DNA from: Pedobacter sp. AJM
Lineage (GTDB): Bacteria > Bacteroidota > Bacteroidia > Sphingobacteriales > Sphingobacteriaceae
Length of the DNA: 64,000 bases
Direction of reading: 5' to 3'
NCBI RefSeq assembly: GCF_002197755.1
Contig: NZ_NHOT01000001.1
Location: 806,001-870,000 of the forward strand
Part shown: in pieces, positions 52,201 to 61,622 of the stretch
Layout: the number at the start of each line of letters is the position of its first letter
How positions within the stretch are numbered: the first letter of the stretch is position 1
The notes under the pieces: generated by a model
The model's input: the letters and a program-made list of their open reading frames with translations, nothing else
What the model was told of the DNA's origin: nothing
Database searches by the model: none
Position numbers and translations under genes: made by a program

Positions 52201-55168
52201 TGCTATTGCTGCAATTCTGATCACTGATGGTCCAACGTAAAGTATAACTGTTGCCGCCAACTAAATCAGAAATTACTGCATTGTTCTTAGTATCATCATC
52301 AAAAGTAATGGTTGTCGGCGCAGAAACCACAGTCCACTTGCCCGTTCCCACCACCGGAACATTTCCTTTTAAGGTATAGGTTGAAGCATTACAAATGGAT
52401 TCGTCCGGCCCGGCACTGGCTAATGTGGGCGTTGGTAAAACTGTAACGGTAATAGATGTTGATGCTCCGGTACAACCGCCTGCAGAAACCGGAGTAATCG
52501 TATAGGTTACTGTTTCGCTAGTGGTTCCGGTATTGATTAAAATATCATTAATCTGAGTTGCCGCAGTGGCAACAGGACGGTTGCTGTTTCCAGTAATGGT
52601 ACCTGTTGCTGCGCTGGTATAAGTATAATTAACATTGGTCAATGCCGAAGTTAAGGTGATGGCAGAAGATGTACTGCTACAAATGGTTTGATTGGCAGCT
52701 GTAGCGACCACGTCAGGATTTGGAGTAACAGTAACCACAAAGTTAAATGGAGCGCCATCACAACCATCTTTTTGGGGTGTAATGATATACGTTACAGTTC
52801 CGTTAGAAACCGGATCATTATTCACCAGTACATCGTTGATCATACCTGTTCCAGATGCCGTAACTCCGGTTACATTAGCAGATCCGGTAGCCGTCCAGTT
52901 AAATGTGGTACCGCTAACTAATCCTGTTGGGGTATAATCAACATTTTTTCTTGTACAGATAGATTTTCTTGCTGCACTGTTTACGCTAATATCAGGTTTT
53001 ATCCTTAATACGATTTCATCCTCAATCTGGTTACAGGGTGGTGCCAGTGTAGTGGTTGCTCTTAAGATTAAGTTTACGGTGCCATTGGCTTTCTCTGCTG
53101 CCGTTGGAGTATACACTGCATTCAGGTCATTTCGGCTTGGTGTAAATACGCCTAAACCACCTATCCACGTCTGGGTACTTACGGTACCCGTAATGGTTCC
53201 AGCCAGATTAAAACTGGTGCCCGTAAAACATAAACTTTGATCTTCGCCTGCATTAATCACTGGTGCAGTACTGAAGGTTAATTTTTGTGTTTTGGATACT
53301 GTTCCGCAGTTATTTTTGTGGGTAACGGTAATATTGTACTCATCATAATTATCAAATTTTATGGAAGGGTATTTGGAATTTGCTGTTGTTCCATTGGTAA
53401 AGCTATATGTTCCAGATCCGGTAGGTGTAACTGTCCAGGTATAGGTATCTGCCAGGTCCTGATAAGTTCCCGAAATTAATGTACGCGTTGGTCCGGTGGT
53501 GGTATTATTAAAATCATAAGTTGTCAGATTACAAAGGGTAATATCAGGAGAAAGTGTGGCTGTTGGTAACTCATTAACAATAACCGTTTGCGGGGCAGAT
53601 GCCACTAAGCCACATGATGGAGTAGAAATATTTAAAGTGATGGTATAAATACCCGGATTTGTAAATATAAATGCAGGTTCTTTGCTTGATGCATTAGTTC
53701 CATTCGCATACGTTACAGCAGGAGAAACATTCCAAGAGTAGGTATTGGCCGCTTCACAAATATTATCCAGTACAGATAAATCGGTAGCGGTTAAGGTAGT
53801 CCCTGCGCAGATGGTGGTTTGCGGCAGTGAAAATGCTGGTTTCGGGGGATCCTGAATACAAATCTGCATCTCTACAGGATCAGCATTACAAGCGCCTGAA
53901 CTGTTTGATTCCAGGCGAATAGTATGCACGCCATGTGTTAAAAATCTGGTAATAAGATTGTATGAACGTGGCTTGTTAGCTTGTTCAATTGCCCCATCCA
54001 CAAACCAGTTATAGGTAACATTATTGGGTGCACAGGCCGGCGTATTGGTATCCGGATTTTCCCCTAAAATAGATGTATTGTAAAATGTGACATCCGTATT
54101 GGTACAGGATGGCGTTTGATACGTGAAGGCATTCATGGGTTTAACCACTACCTTCGCCGATGAAGAAACCGGTGTTCCTACGGTACCGCAAAAATCATTT
54201 GATACATTTATGGTCACAGGAAATGCATTGTAAATGGTACCTGCACTGGTTACTGAATTGCTACCGCATGATGACCTGGTATATGGATGTGTTACTTTTC
54301 CTGAATTATTAATAATATCGCATAAGGTATAAACCGTTTGGCTTCCGTCTCCCCAGCTAATGGTATAACGGTTACCTGGAAAGTTGTTCTGAATACCTGC
54401 CGGAGAAGTATAATCCACGTTGAATTCTAACGCGCCTAGGGGCAGGCATACAATGTTATTACCAGAAGTGCCAAATGCGGTAATGGTTCTGTTATTCACC
54501 AGCAAATAAGCTTTGGTCCCGATTGTACCATTGGGCATAGTCGCTGTGGCGATAATGGTATATTGGGTCTGATCAGCCGTAAAAGTTTGATTGGGATTAG
54601 TAAAAGTGAGGGTTGATGTACTTCCAGATGATTCATTTTTAATAGCCGCTGTAACTGCTGCTGTTGCCGTAGATTCATTACTGATGATAAATGAATTATT
54701 AGGTCTGCTTACACAAGTGCCAAAGGTTTCATTATTTGAGGAATTAAGATACGAGGTTACCAACCTGGCTTGTACCGAAGGTCCGGCTTTTATTTCAAAG
54801 GCCGAAGATGCATTGCTGACTGAAACGGGTTGTGTGGTTTTTACCCTTACCTTATACCCTATTCCCGGTACCACTCCTGTAGCTGGGATGATCCCATTTA
54901 CATAAGTACTATAAAATCCCGAGTAAGTGCCGATTAACTTTTCTGTACTAAAGTCTCCATTTTGGTCAGATAAGTAAAGTTGAAACGTATTGCCTTGTTG
55001 CGTACAACCATTGGCAATGCTGAATGGAACTGCTATAGTGCTTCCGGGGGTGAAAGGACCTGCATTTACGGCACCAATGTTGATCTGTGTATAACCGGCG
55101 AAGGAAATAAAAAACAGCACAACAAATAGCACAAAAACCGGCCATTTCCGTTTCAAACAGATCTTCAT
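49241..55168 (-). CDS. Giant PKD-repeat surface protein with type IX (type B) C-terminal sorting domain
   Basis: About 1975 residues from ATG 55168 (MKICLKRKWPVFVLFVVLFF); a GTG four codons upstream is less likely. After the signal peptide come many immunoglobulin/PKD-like repeats rich in Thr, Ser and Asn, with recurring forms such as YTITP, TICSSTS and VTVLPTP. PKD repeats proper cluster in the last third, with YDFGDGTT-, DFGNGTTSN- and FGDGAVSTLQNPNHTY-type motifs. The last 90 residues (LNVPNSFMPASAKNEIRVF, FNKWGQLLWESS, GWDGTYNGKEQPQGVYYWKI, in pieces) form the gliding-motility/CHU_C type B sorting domain. It is presumably secreted by the type IX system as an adhesin or structural filament. 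Confidence 0.95.
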   Translation of the reverse strand: MKICLKRKWPVFVLFVVLFFISFAGYTQINIGAVNAGPFTPGSTIAVPFSIANGCTQQGNTFQLYLSDQNGDFSTEKLIGTYSGFYSTYVNGIIPATGVVPGIGYKVRVKTTQPVSVSNASSAFEIKAGPSVQARLVTSYLNSSNNETFGTCVSRPNNSFIISNESTATAAVTAAIKNESSGSTSTLTFTNPNQTFTADQTQYTIIATATMPNGTIGTKAYLLVNNRTITAFGTSGNNIVCLPLGALEFNVDYTSPAGIQNNFPGNRYTISWGDGSQTVYTLCDIINNSGKVTHPYTRSSCGSNSVTSAGTIYNAFPVTINVSNDFCGTVGTPVSSSAKVVVKPMNAFTYQTPSCTNTDVTFYNTSILGENPDTNTPACAPNNVTYNWFVDGAIEQANKPRSYNLITRFLTHGVHTIRLESNSSGACNADPVEMQICIQDPPKPAFSLPQTTICAGTTLTATDLSVLDNICEAANTYSWNVSPAVTYANGTNASSKEPAFIFTNPGIYTITLNISTPSCGLVASAPQTVIVNELPTATLSPDITLCNLTTYDFNNTTTGPTRTLISGTYQDLADTYTWTVTPTGSGTYSFTNGTTANSKYPSIKFDNYDEYNITVTHKNNCGTVSKTQKLTFSTAPVINAGEDQSLCFTGTSFNLAGTITGTVSTQTWIGGLGVFTPSRNDLNAVYTPTAAEKANGTVNLILRATTTLAPPCNQIEDEIVLRIKPDISVNSAARKSICTRKNVDYTPTGLVSGTTFNWTATGSANVTGVTASGTGMINDVLVNNDPVSNGTVTYIITPQKDGCDGAPFNFVVTVTPNPDVVATAANQTICSSTSSAITLTSALTNVNYTYTSAATGTITGNSNRPVATAATQINDILINTGTTSETVTYTITPVSAGGCTGASTSITVTVLPTPTLASAGPDESICNASTYTLKGNVPVVGTGKWTVVSAPTTITFDDDTKNNAVISDLVGGNSYTLRWTISDQNCSNSSDDVVIRVNLPSVGGTTGNDLTLCAGANNGAIALTGQVGDILRWEMSIDNGVTWAGLSSRANPYVFSNLTVTTKFRAIVQSFPCSEAQSSVTTITINPATVVSNAGANQSLCSGNTIILSGNDPSPNTGLWTLVSGQSDVVIADPTLFNTPVTGLVPGQTYRFSWAISGFTGCPPSVSETTVTYFLPVTNSVSTSAIPVCYGQSTTITGSTPTGGNGTYSYQWQSSIDGNTWSNISAATSKDLTLTVTASTFYRRLINSNICTSESNSVEVVVLPALTNNTITADQTICIGAAAAPLTGSVPGGGNGTYTYQWQTSLNGTTWTDVSGATDINFTPPVPTATIYYRRAVVSGSCSAIISNQVKITVNLPAKAAFTYTIDKGCVPFELSTANITAIAYPDRNATYTWFANNGQIGTGINFPGYTITGENQSVVIKLVVTSSLGCNSDEFSHTFSTRQDVTAAYTQSVTEGCGPLNVRFTNTSNSLTAATFRWDFGNGTTSNLVQPADVVYPADLNGRDITYTVTMEATTPCGVSRQTSTVLVKAAPISVFSPDKTAGCSPFTVTFSNTSLGNNSSYTYDFGDGTTLTKTDKSNVSHTYNTIVVTNYVVKMTATNECGTNESSYNINVAPNDITAEMVVNSSQLRGCAPLKVDFFNNTKGANTFVYDFGDGSTVVRNVAPEVVSHTFTTAGKYRVTLYASNDCSSASTVEEIEVLAQPELSFTADKTSGCDGLTVNFKNNSKNAIGYLWDFGDGTTSTAFEPSHTFTGAGRNFIVSLTATNILGCTNTITLASPISVVAPPVAGFAVSPGNEISIPNYSFGFKDTSTGSVSWEWTFGDGAVSTLQNPNHTYGNEGTYTVTLKVLNKEGCSSTTVQSVRIIGVPGYLNVPNSFMPASAKNEIRVFKAKGRGIKEWTMSVFNKWGQLLWESSKLDDGAPLEGWDGTYNGKEQPQGVYYWKIEVKFINGTEWKGMTYDSSSPRKTGVIYLIR

Positions 55169-55396
55169 AGTCGCAAACACGTAGGGGGAATGATTAATTC
55201 TGTTTATTTAAGCGCGCAAACACCTTCTAATGTTGTATGATTTCATCCTCATCCTAACGTTTACACATTTCTTAAATATTAATGTAAAGTACGATATTTT
55301 TGTATAATAATTGCAATTTTTAGTATGAAGACGAACAAAATGAATGAATCAATATTAATCTAAATGTTGGGCAACTTTCTTTAAGACTCCATGGGC

Positions 55397-55437
55397 AAAA
55401 AAAAACCCGGAAACTTATAGCCTCCGGGAATTTTTTT
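55397..55437. terminator. Bidirectional intrinsic terminator after groEL
   Basis: CCCGGA (55406-55411) pairs with TCCGGG (55423-55428). The stem is flanked by nine A on the left and seven T on the right, so it can stop transcription in either direction; on the minus strand it ends groEL. The rest of the gap back to 55169 (upstream of the PKD gene) is AT-rich, with a lone plus-strand TATTTTTG near 55293 but no gene behind it. Confidence 0.8.
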
Positions 55438-55465
55438 ATACGAAATGATTTCGCCACAAGTGATA

Positions 55466-57100
55466 TTACATCATACCACCCATACCGCCGCCACCCATAG
55501 GAGGCATTGGTGCACCACCTTCTTCAGGCTCGTCTGCTAAAACAACTTCTGTAGTCAATAACATGGCTGCAATAGATGCCGCATTTTCTAAGGCTACACG
55601 ACTTACTTTAGTTGGATCGATTACACCGGCACCAATTAAATTTTCGTAAACATCAGTACGGGCATTATAACCGTAATCTGCAGTACCTTCTTTCACTTTC
55701 TGAACTACGATAGAACCTTCAATACCGGCATTTTCGCAAATCTGGCGTAAAGGCTCTTCAATCGCACGACGGATGATTTGGATACCTGTATTCTCATCTT
55801 CGTTAACACCTTTTAAATCGGCAAGAGCAGCTACCGCACGGATAAATGCTACACCACCACCAGCAACAATACCTTCTTCTACTGCTGCACGTGTAGCATG
55901 TAAGGCATCATCAACACGGTCTTTTTTCTCTTTCATTTCCACTTCACTTGCTGCACCTACATAAAGAACGGCAACACCGCCAGCCAATTTAGCTAAACGC
56001 TCTTGTAATTTTTCTTTATCATAATCAGAAGTAGTAGTTTCAATCTGTGCTTTAATCTGACTTACGCGAGATTTAATATCTTCTGAATTTCCGGCACCAT
56101 TAATAACAGTGGTATTGTCTTTATCAACTACCACTTTCTCCGCAGAACCTAAATAAGTTAAATCAGCATTTTCTAATTTATAACCTCTTTCTTCTGACAC
56201 TACGATACCGCCAGTTAAAATTGCGATATCTTCTAACATGGCTTTTCTTCTGTCTCCAAAACCTGGCGCTTTCACTGCAACCACTTTCAGAGAACCACGG
56301 ATTTTGTTCACTACTAATGTAGCTAAAGCTTCGCCGTCTAAATCTTCAGAAATGATCACCAATGGTTTACCAGTCTGAACAGTTTTTTCCAATACCGGCA
56401 ACAATTCTTTCATGTTGCTGATTTTTTTATCGTAGATTAAAATGTATGGGCTATCTAATTCAGCTTCCATTTTATCTGCGTTGGTTACAAAGTATGGAGA
56501 TAAATAACCTCTGTCAAACTGCATACCTTCTACCGTTTTTACTTCAGTTTCAGTACCTTTTGCTTCCTCAACAGTGATTACACCATCTTTACCCACTTTG
56601 CTCATGGCTTCAGCAATTAAAGCACCGATTACCTCATCATTGTTTGCAGAAATGGATGCAACTTGTTTGATTTTATTATTGTCTTCACCAACCGTTTGAG
56701 ATTGCTCTTTTAAGTTAGCTACAACAGCAGCAACAGCTTTATCAATACCGCGTTTTAAATCCATCGGATTTGCACCGGCAGCAACATTTTTAATACCAGT
56801 TGTAATGATGGCCTGAGCCAACACAGTTGCAGTAGTCGTTCCGTCACCAGCAATATCTGCTGTTTTAGAAGCCACTTCTTTAACCATTTGTGCACCCATG
56901 TTTTCAACCGCATCTTTCAATTCGATCTCTTTAGCAACGGTAACACCATCTTTGGTAATTGCCGGAGAACCGAATTTTTTATCGATAATTACATTACGAC
57001 CTTTAGGGCCTAAAGTTACTTTTACTGCATTCGCTAAGATATCAACACCACGTTTCAGGGCGTCACGTGCTTCCACGTTATATTTTACTTGTTTTGACAT
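55466..57100 (-). CDS. groL: Chaperonin GroEL (60 kDa)
   Basis: A 544-residue chaperonin with canonical sequence: [32 protein letters not shown] with the ATP-site Asp, [36 protein letters not shown] in pieces, and the C-terminal GGM-rich tail (GGGGMGGMM). It refolds proteins in the cytoplasm with GroES, which is encoded 119 bp upstream on the same strand. No second chaperonin copy is in the window. Confidence 0.99.
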   Translation of the reverse strand: MSKQVKYNVEARDALKRGVDILANAVKVTLGPKGRNVIIDKKFGSPAITKDGVTVAKEIELKDAVENMGAQMVKEVASKTADIAGDGTTTATVLAQAIITTGIKNVAAGANPMDLKRGIDKAVAAVVANLKEQSQTVGEDNNKIKQVASISANNDEVIGALIAEAMSKVGKDGVITVEEAKGTETEVKTVEGMQFDRGYLSPYFVTNADKMEAELDSPYILIYDKKISNMKELLPVLEKTVQTGKPLVIISEDLDGEALATLVVNKIRGSLKVVAVKAPGFGDRRKAMLEDIAILTGGIVVSEERGYKLENADLTYLGSAEKVVVDKDNTTVINGAGNSEDIKSRVSQIKAQIETTTSDYDKEKLQERLAKLAGGVAVLYVGAASEVEMKEKKDRVDDALHATRAAVEEGIVAGGGVAFIRAVAALADLKGVNEDENTGIQIIRRAIEEPLRQICENAGIEGSIVVQKVKEGTADYGYNARTDVYENLIGAGVIDPTKVSRVALENAASIAAMLLTTEVVLADEPEEGGAPMPPMGGGGMGGMM

Positions 57101-57219
57101 TTCTTTTTAAATTTTTGAATGATTGTGTGATAGAATAGTTGAATACCCGATCTTATAATTAGTTACCTGATTAATGCTGAATTCACGCATTCGAAATTCA
57201 GTCATTCAATCATTATTTA

Positions 57220-57510
57220 TTATCCTACAACAGCGTAAATATCAGTTTCACGCATGATCAGGTAATCTTTGCCTTCATAAGGAAACTCGGTGCCACCGTA
57301 TTTACCATAAATTACAACATCTCCAACTTTTACACTCGCTTTCTTACCTTCAGCATCTTCTTCAGAAACAGAAACTACGGTTCCCTTAGATGGTTTTTCT
57401 TTAGCAGTATCAGGGATATACAAACCCGATGCAGTTTTTTCTTCCGCCGCAGCTGGTTCAACTATTACTCTGTTCGAACTGCCAGCAATTGGTTTTAGGT
57501 TTAACGCCAT
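57220..57510 (-). CDS. groS: Co-chaperonin GroES (10 kDa)
   Basis: A 96-residue co-chaperonin: KPIAGSSNRVIVEPAAAEEKTASGLYIPD in pieces, with the mobile-loop region and a C-terminal YLIMRETDIYAVV. It caps GroEL. It is the first gene of the groES-groEL operon. Upstream, no CIRCE element (TTAGCACTC-N9-GAGTGCTAA) is visible, so HrcA-type control by that site is not supported; a TAAATTTG on the minus strand (57591-57598) might be a -7 element. Confidence 0.98.
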   Translation of the reverse strand: MALNLKPIAGSSNRVIVEPAAAEEKTASGLYIPDTAKEKPSKGTVVSVSEEDAEGKKASVKVGDVVIYGKYGGTEFPYEGKDYLIMRETDIYAVVG

Positions 57511-57590
57511 AACTTTTATTATTTTTTATATTAATTTGAGTTTTTACTAAGCCTGCAAGTACACTTTTTATGCCAATAGGTTTTGAGGGA

Positions 57591-57598
57591 CAAATTTA
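57591..57598 (-). promoter_or_regulatory. Possible -7 element of groES-groEL
   Basis: Minus strand TAAATTTG fits TAnnTTTG, 81 nt before the groES start. The nearest TTTG upstream is only 12 nt away, too close for a normal -33, so this is tentative. Confidence 0.3.
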
Positions 57599-57724
57599 CA
57601 CCCGTACTGTCAAAATATAAATGATCAGGGGATAGAAGGTGTCAGCTTGGCAGGCCCGATAGCACACATTGCAGGTTATAAAGCTCCTTTAAAAAGAGCA
57701 AGGGTTAAGCAGGGTTTGAAAAAA

Positions 57725-58660
57725 TTATTTTAATGTCGCGGTTGGATAGGTACCTTTATCAACTACTGTTTTAATGTTACCTTTTAAATCGGAAACATAA
57801 ATCTTACTTTGACTAAATGGTTTTTCAGCTCCGCTGAAGAAAATCCGGTTATCGGCCGTTACAAAAACATCCAGCGCGTTCATTCCTTCAGGCGAAATGC
57901 GGCTTACTTTTTTCGAATCCGCTTCTAGGATAAAAACAGCTTCAGCCTGATGATGTAATTCTTCAACCGGCTTCCCGTATCTGGCATTAAAAATCAGTTT
58001 TCTCCCATCACTGGTATAAAAGAAACGGCTGCTGCTCAAAAATTGATAATCAGGGCCAAAACAGTCTGTTATTTTCTTTGTGTCTGTCAGCTTTCCAGTC
58101 TTATTAAACGTATACAGGTTTTTCAGATCGTGTGCAACCAATTCAGTTTCATTTTTCCAGCTGGGTGAAAACAGACTATCTGCCGGTTTACTATCCAGCA
58201 AGATAAAACCTGTATTATCCGCTTTTATGACCCCCACCTTCCAAATATGTTGCTTATCTAAAAAATTAAAGGCTATAGTTCTCCCGTCCGGCGACCACAT
58301 GGCATGATCATAGTCCTTGCTGTCAGCCTGTAATTGCAACTGACTTTTACTTTCCATATCCGCAATCCAGATGCTTTTATTGCCTGCGCTATCGGTTACG
58401 GTATAAGCCAGTTTATTTCCATCAGGAGAGATTGCTGGATGCGTAGCACCACCAAAGGAAATCTGTTTCATGGTATCAATACTGGTGGCCACAATTTTAC
58501 TTCCATCCTGATATGCAAGGGCAAAACTTTTACTGCTTAATGAAACCGTATCTAAAACTGCTGAAGTTTTTTGTTGACGATCGTTATTGGCATTACAGGC
58601 CAAAAATAAACCAAGGCCGGTAACCGCGATTACCACTAAATATAAATTCAATTTAATCAT
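57725..58660 (-). CDS. PD40/TolB-like beta-propeller lipoprotein
   Basis: About 311 residues from ATG 58660 (MIKLNLYLVVIAVTGLGLFLAC), giving a lipobox FLAC with Cys at residue 22; a TTG six bases upstream is less likely. The mature part contains WD40-like PD40 repeats (HPAISPDGNKLAYTVTDS, AMWSPDGRTIAFNF, YTSDGRKLIFNARYG), the propeller type seen in TolB. It probably binds a partner in the periplasm. It is not accompanied by tol/pal genes, so a TolB identity is not claimed. Confidence 0.85.
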   Translation of the reverse strand: MIKLNLYLVVIAVTGLGLFLACNANNDRQQKTSAVLDTVSLSSKSFALAYQDGSKIVATSIDTMKQISFGGATHPAISPDGNKLAYTVTDSAGNKSIWIADMESKSQLQLQADSKDYDHAMWSPDGRTIAFNFLDKQHIWKVGVIKADNTGFILLDSKPADSLFSPSWKNETELVAHDLKNLYTFNKTGKLTDTKKITDCFGPDYQFLSSSRFFYTSDGRKLIFNARYGKPVEELHHQAEAVFILEADSKKVSRISPEGMNALDVFVTADNRIFFSGAEKPFSQSKIYVSDLKGNIKTVVDKGTYPTATLK

Positions 58661-58773
58661 CCACAATTTTACGAATTGTTTAAAGCAAAAAAGATCCGGT
58701 TGCTATAGAAACACGGATCTTCTCTTATTTATGATTTTAACAAGACTTAACGCATATGACCTGCAAGATTCTT

Positions 58774-59529
58774 TTAACCTTTTTTCCTATTGGCGTAACC
58801 AAATACCTTTTGCAGCAATGTGGTACTTCGTGAATTAAGATTTCCCCTGATTTTGAGTTCCTCTTTTGCCACTTCTATAAACAAACCATCTATTGCCTTT
58901 TGCGTAACATAACCGGTTAAATCTGTGCTTACGGGCTTAACCAATGGCAAACGGTTATATTGGGTAGTCAGATCTGAATAGTATTTACCTGCATTTACCT
59001 TATTCAAACTATTCTTAACGACAGGGCTAAATTTCTCAAGCAATTGCGCGGTAGTTACACGTTTAAAATAAGAAGTTGCAGCATCATTATTGCCAAGTAA
59101 AATATTGCTGGCATCCGCTAAAGTCATTTGCTTAATTGCAGCAATAAAAATTGGCTTTGCTTCTTTGGCAGCATCTTCAGCAGCACGGTTCAAACTCAAA
59201 ATAACATTGTCGCAAAGACTGTTTAAGCCAATGCTGCGTAATGTTTTTTCTACCTTCTGCGCTTCAGGTGGCATTAAAATTTTAACCGCTAAATTACCCA
59301 GAAACCCATCTCTTGCCGATAATCGGTCAGCTCCGGCTGAAACACCAATTTGTAAGGCTTCCTTTATTCCCTGCCCAATCTCCAGTTGGCTCGGTGTTCC
59401 GGTGGAAGAAGTAGTGCGCTGTTTTTCGGTAACCTTTTTAAAAATATCGTTCAGTTTAATCTGAGCATCTGCCCGCAGGTTGGCCAATAAAATAAGTGCC
59501 AGGGATGCCGATAAAATAATTTTTTTCAT
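58774..59529 (-). CDS. DUF4197 domain protein, exported
   Basis: A 251-residue protein with a signal peptide (ILSASLALILLANLRADAQ). The mature part matches DUF4197: QLEIGQGIKEALQIGVSAGADRLS in pieces, KILMPPEAQKVEKTLRSIG, the repeated Asn/Asp pattern RAAEDAAKEAKPIFIAAIKQMTLADA in pieces, and GNNDAATSYFKRVTTAQL. The function of the family is unknown. A full-consensus promoter lies upstream on the minus strand (59593-59621). Confidence 0.88.
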   Translation of the reverse strand: MKKIILSASLALILLANLRADAQIKLNDIFKKVTEKQRTTSSTGTPSQLEIGQGIKEALQIGVSAGADRLSARDGFLGNLAVKILMPPEAQKVEKTLRSIGLNSLCDNVILSLNRAAEDAAKEAKPIFIAAIKQMTLADASNILLGNNDAATSYFKRVTTAQLLEKFSPVVKNSLNKVNAGKYYSDLTTQYNRLPLVKPVSTDLTGYVTQKAIDGLFIEVAKEELKIRGNLNSRSTTLLQKVFGYANRKKG

Positions 59530-59592
59530 TGTATGTGTTTATCCCTTCAGGAGCAAAAGATCTGCCATAAACTAAAGTGCGCATTTGTTTTT

Positions 59593-59621
59593 CAAATATA
59601 ACACTTTGACGGACTGACAAA
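59593..59621 (-). promoter_or_regulatory. Bacteroidetes promoter of the DUF4197 gene
   Basis: Read on the minus strand: -33 TTTG (59618-59621), 17-nt spacer, -7 TATATTTG (59593-59600), both exact. About 64 nt upstream of the ATG at 59529. It overlaps the first possible ATG of the divergent sigma-factor frame. Confidence 0.65.
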
Positions 59622-59746
59622 TGTTATATTTAATACCGGTAAGGTTTTTAAAAATTAAAGTCTATTCCTTAATTCATGAGTTTATTCCATATCACTCAGA
59701 AATATTTTTTATACTTGAAAGATTATTTGATATAGCTACCCATTTT

Positions 59747-60325
59747 TTGAAGTTTATAAAAAACACAGCTGGAAATCACCAGCAAGATGATGCCAAATTA
59801 ATTGCCGAGTATAAAAGTACCGGCAATTTAGATGCATTAGGTACGCTTTACAATAAATACATGCATTTGGTTTTTGGGGTTTGTTTAAATTATTTTAAAG
59901 ATGAAGAGCAAAGCAAAGATGCGGTGATGCAAATCTTTGAAGAATTAGTAACCAAGCTTAAAGTTCATGAAGTGCAGAACTTCAAAAGCTGGCTTCATGT
60001 TTTAACCCGAAACCATTGTTTAATGGCACTCAGGAAATCTGCGAAGCAAAATAACATTTCTATTGATGACACTTTTGTGGAAAACAGCGAGTTGGTGCAT
60101 CTAGATATGGACAACACAAAAGAAACGCAGCTTACCATTATGGAAAAGTGCATGGAAACCTTGCCTGAAGAACAGCGGAAAAGCGTAGATTTATTTTATC
60201 TACAAGAAAAGTGCTATAAAGAAGTGGCCGACATAACCGGCTATGATATGCTGAAGGTAAAAAGTTATATTCAGAATGGTAAGCGTAACCTGAAGATTTG
60301 TATAGAAAAAAACAGTGGTGAATAA
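59747..60325 (+). CDS. ECF-type RNA polymerase sigma factor (second copy)
   Basis: A sigma-70 family factor: region 2 (LGTLYNKYMHLVFGVCLNYFKDEEQSKDAVMQIFEEL, in pieces; SWLHVLTRNHCLMALRK) and region 4 (METLPEEQRKSVDLFYLQEKCYKEVADITGYDMLKVKSYIQNGKRNLK, in pieces). I chose the TTG at 59747 (MKFIKNTAGNHQQDDAKLIAEYK, in pieces), giving 192 residues. The frame is open up to an ATG at 59621, but those 42 codons look non-coding and overlap the DUF4197 promoter. Its stop overlaps the next gene by 8-11 bp, so it is translationally coupled to the predicted membrane regulator. Confidence 0.88.
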   Translation: MKFIKNTAGNHQQDDAKLIAEYKSTGNLDALGTLYNKYMHLVFGVCLNYFKDEEQSKDAVMQIFEELVTKLKVHEVQNFKSWLHVLTRNHCLMALRKSAKQNNISIDDTFVENSELVHLDMDNTKETQLTIMEKCMETLPEEQRKSVDLFYLQEKCYKEVADITGYDMLKVKSYIQNGKRNLKICIEKNSGE

Positions 60326-61622
60326 CGATTGGTTAGATATTGATGTACTGGAGGATTACCTGGATGGTAAGCTTGACGCTAAGGCTATGCACTTTGTAGA
60401 AAGGCAGGCTTTGGAGGATCCTTTCGTGGCTGATGCACTGGAAGGGCTGAAACAGTCACCGCAACGCAAACAGACGCTTTCTATCCTGCAAAAACAACTT
60501 CATGATCGCATTTCTCAAAAACCGGTTAAACGCAAACTCTGGGGAGTTACCACACAAAGGTTAAGTATTGCGGCCACAGCCACTGTTGCCTTTATTGCAG
60601 TAAGCATTCTTTTCTTTATGCGGGAAACTAACCGTAGAAATGCTGAAACCGCTGCACGGAGGGCAAATGGTGTTATCGTAAATTTAGACACCAACACTTC
60701 AATTGCTGCAACATCAAAACCAAAGGATACGGCATTAAAAGCTGCTGACCAGACTAAATCAACTTTAATTGATCAGGCGATTGCCAAAGCGAAAACAGAA
60801 GATTTAGCCAAAAATACAAAAGCTGCACCAATAGTTAAGGCTGCAGAAAAAACAGCTTCAACACCTAAGCCAGCCGATCAATATGAAAGGTTTAGTCAGG
60901 TTAAACAGGCACCACTTTCTACTGCACGCCAAATGGAAACCATGACTGAACAGCAAAATACGGTAATGGCTTCCGCTGCACCATCTGTTGCTGCCGATAA
61001 AATTATTTTTAGTGGCAATGTGGTTGATCAAAGAAATGGATTACCTGTTCAGGGTGCGGTAGTAAAAATTGCAGGTTCAGATAAAATTACAGCAACCAAT
61101 GCCAATGGTTATTTTGCTTTACCAGCAGACAGCAATGCTAAAAATAAAGACCTGGTGATTAATGCCATCGGTTACAGGGAAACGCCTGTTTCGGGCACTC
61201 AAGACCCTAATATGATTCGGGAAGCTTTAAGCGGCAACAAATCACTCAATGAAATGGCCTTGATTACCAGATCAAATGGCAGAAAAAAGGAAAATGTACC
61301 TGCTCCTAAAATCGTATTGCGGTCTGAACAAAATCTGGACGGGAAAGTAATCGGAGAAATCACTAAACCCATCCCCGTTTCTACTATTGATTATAAACAG
61401 TATTTAGAAAATAACAATAAGCTTTATAATCCTAAAGGACCATCACAGTTTGTTATTTTAGGTTTTAAAGTTAAAAAGAACGGAAGGCCAACCAACATTA
61501 AGGTTGTAAAATCATTGAATAAAAAGGCTGATGCAGAAGCCAAACGACTGATCGAAACTGGCCCGGATTGGGTATTGCCAAAACAAGGGACTGACCTGGT
61601 TGAAATGAGTGTGAAGTTTTAA
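60315..61622 (+). CDS. Anti-sigma-like membrane protein with carboxypeptidase-regulatory-like and TonB-C domains
   Basis: A 435-residue protein starting at GTG 60315 (or the next GTG, 60318), overlapping the sigma-factor stop. Residues 1-88 are cytosolic (WLDIDVLEDYLDGKLDAKAM, ERQALEDPFVADALEGLK), the place where anti-sigma factors bind. A transmembrane helix follows (about 91-111). An Ala/Lys/Thr-rich stretch leads to a carboxypeptidase-regulatory-like beta-sandwich (about 230-300: FSGNVVDQRNGLPVQGAVVKI in pieces, ATNANGYFALP) and a C-terminal TonB-C-like domain (about 350-435). The build suggests an envelope sensor controlling the sigma factor, but no zinc-type anti-sigma motif is present. 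Confidence 0.87.
   Translation: MVNNDWLDIDVLEDYLDGKLDAKAMHFVERQALEDPFVADALEGLKQSPQRKQTLSILQKQLHDRISQKPVKRKLWGVTTQRLSIAATATVAFIAVSILFFMRETNRRNAETAARRANGVIVNLDTNTSIAATSKPKDTALKAADQTKSTLIDQAIAKAKTEDLAKNTKAAPIVKAAEKTASTPKPADQYERFSQVKQAPLSTARQMETMTEQQNTVMASAAPSVAADKIIFSGNVVDQRNGLPVQGAVVKIAGSDKITATNANGYFALPADSNAKNKDLVINAIGYRETPVSGTQDPNMIREALSGNKSLNEMALITRSNGRKKENVPAPKIVLRSEQNLDGKVIGEITKPIPVSTIDYKQYLENNNKLYNPKGPSQFVILGFKVKKNGRPTNIKVVKSLNKKADAEAKRLIETGPDWVLPKQGTDLVEMSVKF

Noticed and set aside
57111-57219. Inverted AATGATTG/CAATCATT in the groES-groEL spacer as an RNA thermometer
   Set aside because: Only an 8-bp gapped stem with an 81-nt loop, not masking the groEL start; too weak to support.
57511-57720. 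CIRCE heat-shock operator upstream of groES
   Set aside because: No TTAGCACTC-N9-GAGTGCTAA or close variant is present in the upstream region.
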